A stretch of DNA of 64,000 nt, taken from the NCBI RefSeq assembly GCF_025370785.1, contig NZ_JAMXFA010000023.1:46550-110549 (forward strand), given 5' to 3'. This document shows, one piece after another, positions 37,869 through 47,889 of the stretch; position 1 is the first letter of the stretch; the number at the start of each line of letters is the position of its first letter. Origin of the DNA: Laspinema olomoucense D3b (GTDB lineage Bacteria; Cyanobacteriota; Cyanobacteriia; Cyanobacteriales; Laspinemataceae). The notes beneath the pieces were generated by a model, which searched no databases, was not told the DNA's origin, and was given only the letters and a program-made list of their open reading frames with translations. The position numbers and the translations under genes were made by a program.

Positions 37869-39116
37869 ATGAAAATTTTAATGCTTTCTTCCACCTTTCC
37901 CTATCCACCCACCCGGGGAGGGACTCAGGTGAGGACGTTTCATTTAATGAAGTATCTAACCCAGCGTCATCATGTGATTTTAGTTACCCAGCGATCGCCC
38001 GATGTTACGGAGGAAGAAGTCGAAGGGTTGCGCGGATGCGTCCAAGATGTGGCGATTTTTGCCCGTCCCGCCTTTAGTAGCATGGATGGGGCCTTTTCCA
38101 AAGTGAAGCGCTTCGCGAATTTTCTACGAGAGGGGACCCCGCCAAATGTCCTATCGAGTTACTCTCTAAAAATGCAAAATTGGGTTGATCGCTATGTGGA
38201 GTCAGCGATCGCCAAGGGTGAAGCTGGCGATTTGGTGATCACCTGTGAACATAGCGTTAACGAGATTTATGTTCGTCCGGAATGGGAGTCCAAAATTGCC
38301 ACAGTGGTTAATATCCATAGTTCCTTGTATGGAACCTGTCGGCAACTGCTGGAAACCAACACCTCAGAAAAACCCCTGCGCGATCGCCTGCAACTGCCCC
38401 TTTTGCAGAGGTATGAACAGCGTTACTGCTCTAAATTCTCCGGGATTGTGGTCACCACCGAAGAGGACCAAAAGCAAATCCTCGACTTAAAACCCCGGGC
38501 CAAAATTGCGGCGATCGCCAATGGCGTTGATTTAACGCGATTTCCCCTCAGACAGTTCGATCCGGGGCGGCATCAACTGGTTTTTAGTGGGGCAATGGAT
38601 AATTTACCCAATATTGATGCAGCCAGATTTTTAGCCTTAGAAGTCTTTCCCTTAGTCCGCCTGCGGTATCCCGATGCCACCCTGGCCCTCGTGGGGTCCC
38701 GACCCGTACCCGAAGTCCAGGAACTGGCAAACCAGCCCGGAGTAACCGTTACAGGTCAGGTCCCTTCGATCGCCGAATATTTGCACCAAGCCACCGTCTG
38801 CGTGATTCCCATGCGAACCGGATATGGAATTAAAAATAAAACCCTAGAGGCAATGGCCGCAGGAACCCCAGTCTTGGCCAGCGATCGCGGATTAGAAGGC
38901 TTAACCGTGGAGGGACCCAATGTCCCCTTACGGGCATTACGGGCCAATGAAGTCAACGAATATGTGGCGGCGATCGGACGATTATTCGAGGACCGACGTC
39001 TGCGAGACCAATTATCCGTGAATGCCCGACGGTTCGTGGAACAGGATTATACCTGGGAAGTGGCGGGCGATCGCTATGAAACCTTGTTAAGGGAGTTATC
39101 CACCAGCAAATCCTGA
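37869..39116 (+). CDS. Glycosyltransferase family 4
   Basis: A 415-aa GT-B glycosyltransferase. N-terminal MKILMLSSTFPYPPTRGGTQ is the usual start with its Gly-rich loop, and the ATG at 37869 is preferred over the in-frame GTG at 37854. The C-terminal donor domain has IANGVDLTRFP, LVFSGAMDNLPN, LALVGSRPVPEV, VIPMRTGYGIKNKTLEAMAAGTPVLAS (Glu of the E-x7-E type region) and VEQDYTWEVAGDRYETLL. It resembles sugar transferases of exopolysaccharide gene sets. Divergent from the two minus-strand glycosyltransferase genes. Confidence 0.85.
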   Translation: MKILMLSSTFPYPPTRGGTQVRTFHLMKYLTQRHHVILVTQRSPDVTEEEVEGLRGCVQDVAIFARPAFSSMDGAFSKVKRFANFLREGTPPNVLSSYSLKMQNWVDRYVESAIAKGEAGDLVITCEHSVNEIYVRPEWESKIATVVNIHSSLYGTCRQLLETNTSEKPLRDRLQLPLLQRYEQRYCSKFSGIVVTTEEDQKQILDLKPRAKIAAIANGVDLTRFPLRQFDPGRHQLVFSGAMDNLPNIDAARFLALEVFPLVRLRYPDATLALVGSRPVPEVQELANQPGVTVTGQVPSIAEYLHQATVCVIPMRTGYGIKNKTLEAMAAGTPVLASDRGLEGLTVEGPNVPLRALRANEVNEYVAAIGRLFEDRRLRDQLSVNARRFVEQDYTWEVAGDRYETLLRELSTSKS

Positions 39117-39208
39117 TAGGATGGCATCACTTTCAATTTTCTTTTTCATTCATACTTGGGTCTATCCCCCCGGATAGAAACATATCCCCTTTACCGTTGA
39201 AACCTCGG

Positions 39209-41674
39209 ATGAACAACCCTATTCGCAAGCGAGCACCTTTGAGTCCGGCCACAGCAAACCGGCCACTCCCGCACCCAGTGCCGAAGTCGCCTGCTGCGAA
39301 ATCGCGAACGCGACCCGATAGCGGCGATCGGCTGTCGCCGCCAAGCAAAACGGCCAAAGTCTCCCGATCGCGGAAGGGCGATCGCCCCCTGGAACGCACC
39401 CCGGGTAATGGATTAAGTGCGATGGCCGCCATCACCGGCAGTACCACATTATTCTTTTGCGGCGCCTGGTTGAGCGTTCGCCTAATTGTTGATCCCGCCT
39501 CCATCAACTGGGTACAATCCTGGTTACCTGCCGCCTCTCAAGTCCCGATCGCCAACAAAGAAGCCCCCCAAACCCTCCAGGCAATCACTGACCAGATTCG
39601 AGAAGCGGGACTGATTCCCGCATCCACCCTCTCCCTGGATTCCGAACCCCAGACCTTAAACCCCACCCCCACCAAAGCCCAACAGCAACTCCTAATGCCG
39701 GTGATGACAGAGATCCCCTGTTCGGGGACTCCAAAAGCCAACGCCACCCCTTGTCAAGCCTTAGCCGAACTCCGGGTTTATCGTCCCGTCTTCAATCCAA
39801 ACAATCCCAGTGACCCCCAGCCTTACTATCAACTCCTCAACAAGCTAGAAGTCACCGGACCCGACCCATCCGCCCTCGTTCCCACCTTAACGGACAGCGA
39901 AGCCGCCGCCCTGAGCCTTGGCCCTCAACCCCTGACCCGATTAGACCCCTTTGAAAATGCCCCAGAACCGGGAAATTGGTTTAATTTACACAGCGATCGC
40001 ACCTTCGGCAACCGCCAAATCGCCTACGGCAAAATCATTCACTACAACCCTGAAACCTTTCACCTAAGCGAAATGACCGACTGGGTGAGTCCCGAAGGGC
40101 ATCTCCCCCAATGGCAGGAAATCAGCGGAGGCGGCGACCCCGAACTGGTAATCGATCGCAGCATCGGCATGGAACCCCAGTTCCAAATCTATCAAATCAA
40201 ACCCATCCAATTCTTCCTCAACCCCATCGGTCTAGAAGAAATCTCCCTCGTCGAACCCATCCTCACTTCCCGGGCCTACCGAGATGCCCTTCTGCTGGCC
40301 AGAAGTCAGTTATGGTCTGCCGCCTGGGAATTAATGGCCTCCCTCAAACAAGACAGTTCCAGTTCAAGCTGGCCCCCAGCCGCCCAAGCCCAACTGGATG
40401 TGATCCGGTATCATGCCCAAATCACCCAAACCCAAGCCAACGCCACCGGGATGGAACCCCCCCAGCAAATCCTCACCGCCTTGATCGATGGCAACTGGAA
40501 AAAAGCCCTAGAGGTGTATGAGTTGCAGCTTAAACTCGGGGATGAAATGGGCAGCTTGCTCACCGATGAAAAATTTGCCTTGTGGAATCGCATCGAAACC
40601 GCAGTTAAAGTGAATCCTGCCCAAGCGGATGCCAAAGCCTGGGGAGCATTGGTCTTAGCCGCCCGCTACAATGACAGCGAAGCCGTTGCCTGGTTGGAAG
40701 AACAAGCGCAAAATACAGCCCAACTGCGCGATCGCATTTATAATTTGCTCGATGCCCGCGCCAATGCCAGTACCTACGCCGAAAAACTCAAAACCCATAA
40801 AAGCCAAATCATCGGGACCGCCTCCATGCTCTCCCAAGTCAATCCCCAGGACTGGCTTCGCCCCCAAGGCAGTCCCCCCTTAGAACTGCAATCCGGACAA
40901 GTCTGGTATCAAGTTCAGGTGAGTGGGTTTAACGACTCCCGTAGCTGGCGACAGGCACCCTTCAAAGATATTAATCTGCCCAAATCCGCCCTGTCCAATC
41001 ATCTGTGGAAAGAGTTGGGATTGCACAACGACCCCCAGATTCAAATCGGCGTTTGGATGCCGAATGGGGAGCAAAAAACCACCCTGGGGACCGTCAAGGG
41101 ATTGCGCTTAGTTGGGGGGGACTTACTCCTGCTGACCACCAGTGATGCGATTCCTACACCAGAAATTGGCTCAGGAGTGTCCAAACCCTTGAGTTTGACA
41201 GCGGGTGCCTTACAATGGCGATCGCCCGCACCCCAAACCCTCAAACAATTGCACTGGGATGATCCGGAATGGGTTGAGATCCTACTGCCTTCCTTGTGGC
41301 AGGAGTTGCAAACTACCGGACAGGTCCCCCAGGGCGCAGTTCCCTCCACGGAACAAATGCTCACTCAACTGGGCGGATGGTTCGTCCAATCCACGGACCT
41401 CACCGGCAACAACTTGTCCGAAGCCGTGATCACCTTGCGGAGTGATGCCTTAGTGCCATCCCCTGGATTCTCCCATGCCGCCTACCGGACCCGCACTTTA
41501 ATTTTTGATGACCAGGGGGCGCTCATTTATAGTGAACTCTCCACCGCAGACAGCCAAGCGATCGCAGGCATTGCCGATCTACCCATTGGCGGACTCCCCG
41601 TCTTAGTGGTAGAAGGCAGCAATGGGTATAACTTGCAGCGCTGGTCCAGCGATCGCCAGCGGTTTGAGTTTTAA
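39209..41674 (+). CDS. Large membrane-anchored hypothetical protein
   Basis: An 821-aa protein from the ATG at 39209 (an in-frame TTG lies 12 bases upstream). The first 70 residues are very basic and Pro/Ser rich (RKRAPLSPATANRPLPHP), then one transmembrane helix (AMAAITGSTTLFFCGAWLSVRLIV). The rest, about 720 residues, should lie outside the cytoplasm. It shows no named domain; helical segments with tetratricopeptide-like spacing (ALLLARSQLWSAAWELMASL, WKKALEVYELQLKLGDEMG, AWGALVLAARYNDSEAVAWL) occupy the centre, and the C-terminal 250 residues are beta-rich. No operon partner on the strand. A cyanobacterial-only protein is my impression, not a proof. Confidence 0.65.
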   Translation: MNNPIRKRAPLSPATANRPLPHPVPKSPAAKSRTRPDSGDRLSPPSKTAKVSRSRKGDRPLERTPGNGLSAMAAITGSTTLFFCGAWLSVRLIVDPASINWVQSWLPAASQVPIANKEAPQTLQAITDQIREAGLIPASTLSLDSEPQTLNPTPTKAQQQLLMPVMTEIPCSGTPKANATPCQALAELRVYRPVFNPNNPSDPQPYYQLLNKLEVTGPDPSALVPTLTDSEAAALSLGPQPLTRLDPFENAPEPGNWFNLHSDRTFGNRQIAYGKIIHYNPETFHLSEMTDWVSPEGHLPQWQEISGGGDPELVIDRSIGMEPQFQIYQIKPIQFFLNPIGLEEISLVEPILTSRAYRDALLLARSQLWSAAWELMASLKQDSSSSSWPPAAQAQLDVIRYHAQITQTQANATGMEPPQQILTALIDGNWKKALEVYELQLKLGDEMGSLLTDEKFALWNRIETAVKVNPAQADAKAWGALVLAARYNDSEAVAWLEEQAQNTAQLRDRIYNLLDARANASTYAEKLKTHKSQIIGTASMLSQVNPQDWLRPQGSPPLELQSGQVWYQVQVSGFNDSRSWRQAPFKDINLPKSALSNHLWKELGLHNDPQIQIGVWMPNGEQKTTLGTVKGLRLVGGDLLLLTTSDAIPTPEIGSGVSKPLSLTAGALQWRSPAPQTLKQLHWDDPEWVEILLPSLWQELQTTGQVPQGAVPSTEQMLTQLGGWFVQSTDLTGNNLSEAVITLRSDALVPSPGFSHAAYRTRTLIFDDQGALIYSELSTADSQAIAGIADLPIGGLPVLVVEGSNGYNLQRWSSDRQRFEF

Positions 41675-42204
41675 CCAACCAAACACCCGCACCCTGAAGG
41701 GTGGGGCTATACGGACAAAGCCCGCCTGCGCGGGCTGTTCAGACCCACCTGCCCCGCACCCTGTTCGCGTAGCGTTCCGTAAGGAAAGGGTCTGGCTCTA
41801 CGGACAAAGCCCGCCTGCGCGGGCTGTTCAGACCCACCTGCCCCGCAGGCTGAAGCCCGGAGGCTATACGGACAAAGCCCGCCTGCGCGGGCTGTTTATC
41901 GTCAAGTTAAGTAGGTTTTTGACAATCGGATTTAGGAGTCTACCAAATCTGAGTCTGAAACGTCGGTTTTCTCTTTTAGCCTGCGTAGGCAGGCTTCGTC
42001 CGTATAGCCCCACCCTTTAGGGTGCGGGTTACAGCCAAAAAACGTCGGTTTTCTCTTGTAGCCTGCGTAGGCAGGCTACCCTTCACCGAAGCCGCTAGCG
42101 CGTCTACGTCCGCTTTCCTCCCCACCCTTTCCTTACGGAACGCTACGCAAACAGGGTGCGGGTTGTTATAAAATAGCCCATCCCTTACCCATCCACTCCC
42201 TTTC
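41675..42204. repeat. Mosaic of direct and inverted repeats
   Basis: 530 bases without a gene. TATACGGACAAAGCCCGCCT with GCGCGGGCTGTT follows in three direct copies beginning near 41707, 41797 and 41865, the first two extended by CAGACCCACCTGCCCCGCA. Near 41980-42029 the inverse TGCGTAGGCAGGCTTCGTCC-GTATAGCCCC appears. A unit AACGTCGGTTTTCTCTT-TAGCCTGCGTAGGCAGGCT occurs at 41959 and 42041. GCGTAGCGTTCCGTAAGGAA (about 41767) is matched inverted near 42127. Some inner parts can form strong hairpins. Open frames here are produced by the repeats. Confidence 0.85.
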
Positions 42205-43086
42205 ATGACTACCCAGAAACTTCGACTGCCTCGATTCATGCGATCGTCCCACGGTCCCAACTTATCCATGAAAATGATGGGAGTGGGATTAGGGATTACC
42301 GTGATGTTCGTGTTAATTGCCTTGTTATCTCCCTTGTTGATCTCCTGGGGATGGATAACGGACCCTACGGAATTTCTCAGTCATCCCATCCATGACGCCC
42401 CCTCCTGGGACCATTGGTTTGGTACTAATCGCCTCGGATATGATGTGTTCAGCCGGACCTTAATGGGCTCTCGCGTCGCATGGCAAGTGGTGATTTTAGC
42501 CACCGCCTTGAGTATGGCGATCGGGGTTCCCCTGGGGTTAGTCAGTGGCTATTTAGGCGGCAAATTAGACCGGACCCTCTTATTCTTGATGGATACGATC
42601 TACACCTTGCCTGGATTGTTGCTCTCGATTACCTTAGCCTTTGTCGTCGGCAGAGGCATTTTTAACGCCGCGATCGCCCTGAGTATTGCCTACGTTCCCC
42701 AGTATTACCGCGTCGTCCGCAATCACACCGTCAGCGTCAAAACCGAACTCTTTATCGAAGCCGCCCAGGCAATGGGGGCCTCCACCTGGCGCGTCCTCTC
42801 CCGCTACCTGTTTTTAAACGTGATTCAAAGCGTCCCAGTCCTCTTTACCCTCAATGCCGCTGATGCCATCTTAATCCTGGGAGGATTAGGCTTCCTGGGA
42901 TTAGGACTTCCCGAACAAGTTCCAGAATGGGGAAATGACCTCCGTCAAGCCCTCGATGCCTTACCCACCGGCATTTGGTGGACTGCCTTTTTCCCCGGCT
43001 GTACCATGACCTTAATGGTAGTGGGATTGTCCCTCTTGGGAGAAGGATTAAACGAATTTGTTAATCCCAAAATGCGGAAGGAATAG
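42205..43086 (+). CDS. ABC transporter permease of the Dpp/Opp type
   Basis: A 293-aa inner-membrane permease for peptides, nickel or similar substrates. There is a hydrophobic N-terminal helix (LGITVMFVLIALLSPLLIS), a periplasmic loop ending WFGTNRLGYDVFSRTLMGSR, typical of DppC/OppC, then five more membrane segments with the cytoplasmic EAA loop EAAQAMGASTWRVLSRYLF. The partner permease, ATPases and binding protein are not in this window, as is common for scattered cyanobacterial transporters. The ATG at 42205 follows the repeat mosaic. Confidence 0.85.
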   Translation: MTTQKLRLPRFMRSSHGPNLSMKMMGVGLGITVMFVLIALLSPLLISWGWITDPTEFLSHPIHDAPSWDHWFGTNRLGYDVFSRTLMGSRVAWQVVILATALSMAIGVPLGLVSGYLGGKLDRTLLFLMDTIYTLPGLLLSITLAFVVGRGIFNAAIALSIAYVPQYYRVVRNHTVSVKTELFIEAAQAMGASTWRVLSRYLFLNVIQSVPVLFTLNAADAILILGGLGFLGLGLPEQVPEWGNDLRQALDALPTGIWWTAFFPGCTMTLMVVGLSLLGEGLNEFVNPKMRKE

Positions 43087-43096
43087 CCCGAGAAAG

Positions 43097-43233
43097 GTCA
43101 TTTGTCATTTGTCATTTGTCGTTTAGATAAATGACCAACGACCAACGACCAACAACCCATGACAAATGACAAAAAACCAACCCCAAATGACCCAGGACAA
43201 ATGATTAAGGACAAATAACAAATGACAAATGAC
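43097..43233. repeat. Heptamer repeats in both orientations around the ROK start
   Basis: GTCATTTGTCATTTGTC (about 43097-43120) is followed by ACCAACGACCAACGACCAAC and AACAAATGACAAATGAC units on the same strand, so inverted copies can pair. The ATG at 43222 falls within the last unit. Confidence 0.8.
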
Positions 43234-44130
43234 AATACCCCCTTTGTTATAGGAATTGATTTAGGCGGGACGGCGATTAAATTAGGACGATTTGAAGCTG
43301 ATGGAACCTGTAAGGAATCTTGGTCTGTAGATACCCCAAAACCGGCGACTCCAGAGGCTGTATTACAAGTGATCGTGGAGGCGATCGCTCAAGTGGACCC
43401 GGACAATCAATGTCGGGCAATCGGGGTGGGGACACCGGGTCCGGTGGATGCCACGGGTAAAATTGCCAAAGTTGCGATTAATTTGGATGGTTGGCAGGAT
43501 GTCCCCCTGGGTTCATGGTTATCCCAAAAAACCGGCAAACCTGTGATTCTCGCCAATGATGCCAACTGTGCAGGATTGGGAGAAGCTTGGTTAGGGTCCG
43601 GGCGTCATTTTCGCAATCTGATTTTGCTCACCCTGGGGACTGGGGTTGGCGGTGCAATTATCCTCGATGGTAAGTTGTTTACGGGCCATACCGGGGCAGC
43701 AGGGGAGTTAGGATTGATTACGATTAATTTGTATGGTCCTGACTGTAATAGCGGGAATAAAGGCTCGTTAGAGCAGTATGCTTCGGTGCAAGCGATTCAA
43801 CGGGCGACTCGGACCACCCCAGAAGAAATAGGTCATGCGGCGCGATCGGGCAACCGGCAGGCGTTGGAGTTTTGGGAAGGGTATGGACATCACCTGGGGG
43901 CTGGATTAGCCAGTTTAATGTATGTACTCACCCCAGAGGCGATTATTATTGGCGGTGGAATTAGTGCGAGTGCGGAATTTTTTATTCCAGCAGCGATCGC
44001 AGAAATTGAACGCCGGGTTCTGCCGGTTTGTCGTCCCAATTTGCAAGTTTTAGTCGCTGAATTAGGCAATAAAGCCGGTATGGTTGGTGCAGCTAAATTA
44101 GCATGGCAAACTATCGAAGATAGCTTGTAG
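43222..44130 (+). CDS. ROK family sugar kinase, degenerate zinc motif
   Basis: A 302-aa ASKHA-fold kinase, probably a glucokinase-like enzyme. Phosphate loop IGIDLGGTAIKLGRF, sugar/ATP motifs NDANCAGLGEAWLGSG and LLTLGTGVGGAIILDG, GHTGAAGELGLI and IIIGGGISASAEF are present. The usual ROK zinc motif CxCGxxGC is degraded to CNSGNKGSLEQYA: one Cys remains and the rest are lost, though the following Glu-Gln-Tyr-Ala is kept. The catalytic Asp is in the NDAN segment. Substrate remains open. The start codon lies in a repeat unit. Confidence 0.85.
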   Translation: MTNDNTPFVIGIDLGGTAIKLGRFEADGTCKESWSVDTPKPATPEAVLQVIVEAIAQVDPDNQCRAIGVGTPGPVDATGKIAKVAINLDGWQDVPLGSWLSQKTGKPVILANDANCAGLGEAWLGSGRHFRNLILLTLGTGVGGAIILDGKLFTGHTGAAGELGLITINLYGPDCNSGNKGSLEQYASVQAIQRATRTTPEEIGHAARSGNRQALEFWEGYGHHLGAGLASLMYVLTPEAIIIGGGISASAEFFIPAAIAEIERRVLPVCRPNLQVLVAELGNKAGMVGAAKLAWQTIEDSL

Positions 44131-44176
44131 AAAATAGCCCGTTTAAGGTGTCATTTAACGAGCCATTGTAGCAATT

Positions 44177-44202
44177 GTAGGGTGAGCATTGCCCACCCTA
44201 CT
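44177..44202. terminator. GTAGGGTG hairpin between convergent genes
   Basis: GTAGGGTG pairs with CCACCCTAC across a short loop; it overlaps the stop codon region of the 44201 gene and follows the ROK gene by 47 bases. Related to the hairpin at 19497-19520. Confidence 0.5.
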
Positions 44203-44626
44203 ATCCCGTTAAATCATGACCCGTAGTCTGTTCAATGTAGTCTACGACCTTCTGATAATCATCGGGATTACTTTGAGGATGGATGATAATTCTCATGCCA
44301 CTATCCGGTAAGAAAAAGGAGATTTTTCCATTTCCCGGAGCGCAACAAAAGGAACTAATTCGATTCAAATCGATATCGTATTCTTCCCGCTCGTAATGAA
44401 TTTTTACCCAATGAGAGCCGAGGGAGTATTGTCGGGTTTTGTTGATGAAATTTACCACGGTTTGATAAGCCTCGGTATTACTCTGAGGATGAATAACAAC
44501 AGGAGTGCGACTTTGAGGTAACCAAAAGGCAATTTTTCCGTTTGGCGATCGACAAAAAGCACCGATCCGCGCTAAATCCACGACGTATGTCTCTCTGTCA
44601 TAAATAAATTTGACCCAATACGTCAC
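44201..44626 (-). CDS. Hypothetical protein made of two similar halves
   Basis: A 141-aa protein with an internal duplication of about 65 residues. Half one: YWVKFIYDRETYVVDLARIG, FCRSPNGKIAFWLP, VVIHPQSN and AYQTVVNFINKT. Half two: HWVKIHYEREEYDIDLNRIS, FCCAPGNGKISFFLP, IIIHPQSN and DYQKVVDYIEQT. Each half has a Cys-containing turn and a conserved HPQSN. No known domain is seen and it lacks a signal peptide. The reading direction, convergent with the ROK gene, places it downstream of a spacer after pyrG on the same strand. Confidence 0.7.
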   Translation of the reverse strand: MTYWVKFIYDRETYVVDLARIGAFCRSPNGKIAFWLPQSRTPVVIHPQSNTEAYQTVVNFINKTRQYSLGSHWVKIHYEREEYDIDLNRISSFCCAPGNGKISFFLPDSGMRIIIHPQSNPDDYQKVVDYIEQTTGHDLTG

Positions 44627-44675
44627 AAAACCTCCTCACTCGGCAATTCAATCCCATTTACAGCCCGGTTATCCG

Positions 44676-46367
<1,692 letters not shown>

Positions 46368-46744
46368 CTAGATCCTGGGTTCATTGTGCCACATTTTACG
46401 GCATGAGTACCCTCGCTCCTGGTCCTAAAACCACGAATCCTAACGGGGGAGGAGAGAATGCCCCATTTTCTATCCCGCTCATCCAACAACCCTTGCTCTG
46501 AGGATGTCAGCTTGGCAATGCTCAGCTTATTCTACAGTGAGGAGCTAAACTCCATCATGAAAATTGAAAGATTCAAGGCAGATGTTACGCTGGCACAACC
46601 GGGCTTCAAACTAGGACTCTGGGTGCTAGGGTGCAGGGGAATGATGGGGACAAGTTTGGGGAGGGAATCCAGTTGGGGTTGCTCCTTCTGTGGATTGTGC
46701 ACATCATTAAGATTGGCGATGGGTATGAGCAAATAGAACAGCAA

Positions 46745-47803
46745 ATGAAAAAGTCTAGCAATCGACCGAAACTCTTACCACTGGCAATATTTGGGTCTCT
46801 GACGTTACTCCCGGCATTCGGGACCCTAGGGGGGACTGTAACCGGAGGTACACCGCCTAAAACCCCCTCAGCTTTCATGACCGAGGTTGCTGAGGTCCCG
46901 ATCGCCCAGGAGACTTCTGAACCTCGGGAATTACCCCTGATTGATCCCAATGCTGAGGACCCTGGTGATGTGGAACTCCCGGACCCTGTTGAGGCTGAAC
47001 CCCAGGACCTCAAGTTTAAAGAAGTCATGCAATGGGCCTCTGCCCAAAATTTGAGCCGTCGCCCACTAAGTGAGATTATCTCCGGGGTGGCGGGGCAATT
47101 TATCGGGGCCCCTTACGTAGCCGGTTTATTAGATAAATCTCCAGATGAAACCCTGGTCGTTTCTCTCGCCGGGTTTGATTGTGTATTATTTATAGAAACC
47201 GTTCTGGCGATCGCCCGAGGAATTGCCGCACAGGATTACACCTACCAAGGGTTAGAAAATCGCGTTGAAGAACAACGCTATCGCGATGGTAAACTCACCG
47301 ATTATTGTAGTCGTCTCCACTATTTCTCCGACTGGATTTATGATAATAGCAAACGCGGACTCGTTGAAAATATTACCCAATCCCTCGGCGGGATTCCTCT
47401 GAATAAAACCTTGAATTTTATGACCCAAAATCGTCAAAGTTATCCCCAACTCGCCGATGATGGGAATTACGAGTGCATTCGTCAAGTGGAAGCCAAGCTC
47501 AAGGATGTTTCTCTCACTTATATTCCCAAAGACCAAATTTCTACCCTTTACGATCGCCTGCAACCCGGAGACATCATCGCCGCCGCTACGGATATCGAAG
47601 GACTTGATGTCAGCCATACCGGATTGGTTTATCAATCCAAAGATGGCAAAATGGCATTTATTCATGCTTCTCCTAGTGGACAAGTGACGGTTGCTCCTGA
47701 TTTACAATCCTACGTCCAAGCGGTGGAAGGTCAAATTGGCATTATTGTTGCCCGTCCCCTAGATACCCGCCCTGAACGTCCAGATACCTTGCCTTCTTTT
47801 TAA
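46745..47803 (+). CDS. DUF1460 cell-wall amidase-like protein
   Basis: A 352-aa secreted protein related to N-acetylmuramoyl-L-alanine amidase-like DUF1460 (NlpC/P60-type papain fold). The ATG at 46745 gives a signal-type N terminus (KLLPLAIFGSLTLLPAFGTLG); an in-frame start 114 bases upstream would add a cytosolic-looking extension. A Pro/acidic linker precedes the fold. The catalytic Cys is in AGFDCVLFIETVLAIARG and the His in VSHTGLVYQSKDGK, with PGDIIAAATDIEGLD between them. It probably cuts peptidoglycan peptides. The next gene, 86 bases on, is another amidase, so a cell-wall function pair is likely; a hairpin lies between them. Confidence 0.75.
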   Translation: MKKSSNRPKLLPLAIFGSLTLLPAFGTLGGTVTGGTPPKTPSAFMTEVAEVPIAQETSEPRELPLIDPNAEDPGDVELPDPVEAEPQDLKFKEVMQWASAQNLSRRPLSEIISGVAGQFIGAPYVAGLLDKSPDETLVVSLAGFDCVLFIETVLAIARGIAAQDYTYQGLENRVEEQRYRDGKLTDYCSRLHYFSDWIYDNSKRGLVENITQSLGGIPLNKTLNFMTQNRQSYPQLADDGNYECIRQVEAKLKDVSLTYIPKDQISTLYDRLQPGDIIAAATDIEGLDVSHTGLVYQSKDGKMAFIHASPSGQVTVAPDLQSYVQAVEGQIGIIVARPLDTRPERPDTLPSF

Positions 47804-47858
47804 AGCATTAAAGGGGAAATTGTCCGAATTTCCCGGGTCAATTTCCCCTCTAATGCTT
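47802..47858. terminator. Strong hairpin between the two cell-wall genes
   Basis: AAAGCATTAAAGGGGAAATT (47802-47821) pairs with AATTTCCCCTCTAATGCTT (47840-47858). There is no T-run, but the strong stem could stop or process transcription of the DUF1460 gene. Confidence 0.6.
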
Positions 47859-47889
47859 GCCGAGTTCGAGCTAGATTTGACTTACACCC

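Noticed and set aside
41622..42020. 132-codon frame across the repeat mosaic
   Set aside because: Begins inside the preceding gene and is made of repeated segments.
46458..46736. 92-codon plus-strand frame before the DUF1460 gene
   Set aside because: No RBS or domain; the spacer should hold promoters of pyrG and the amidase-like gene.
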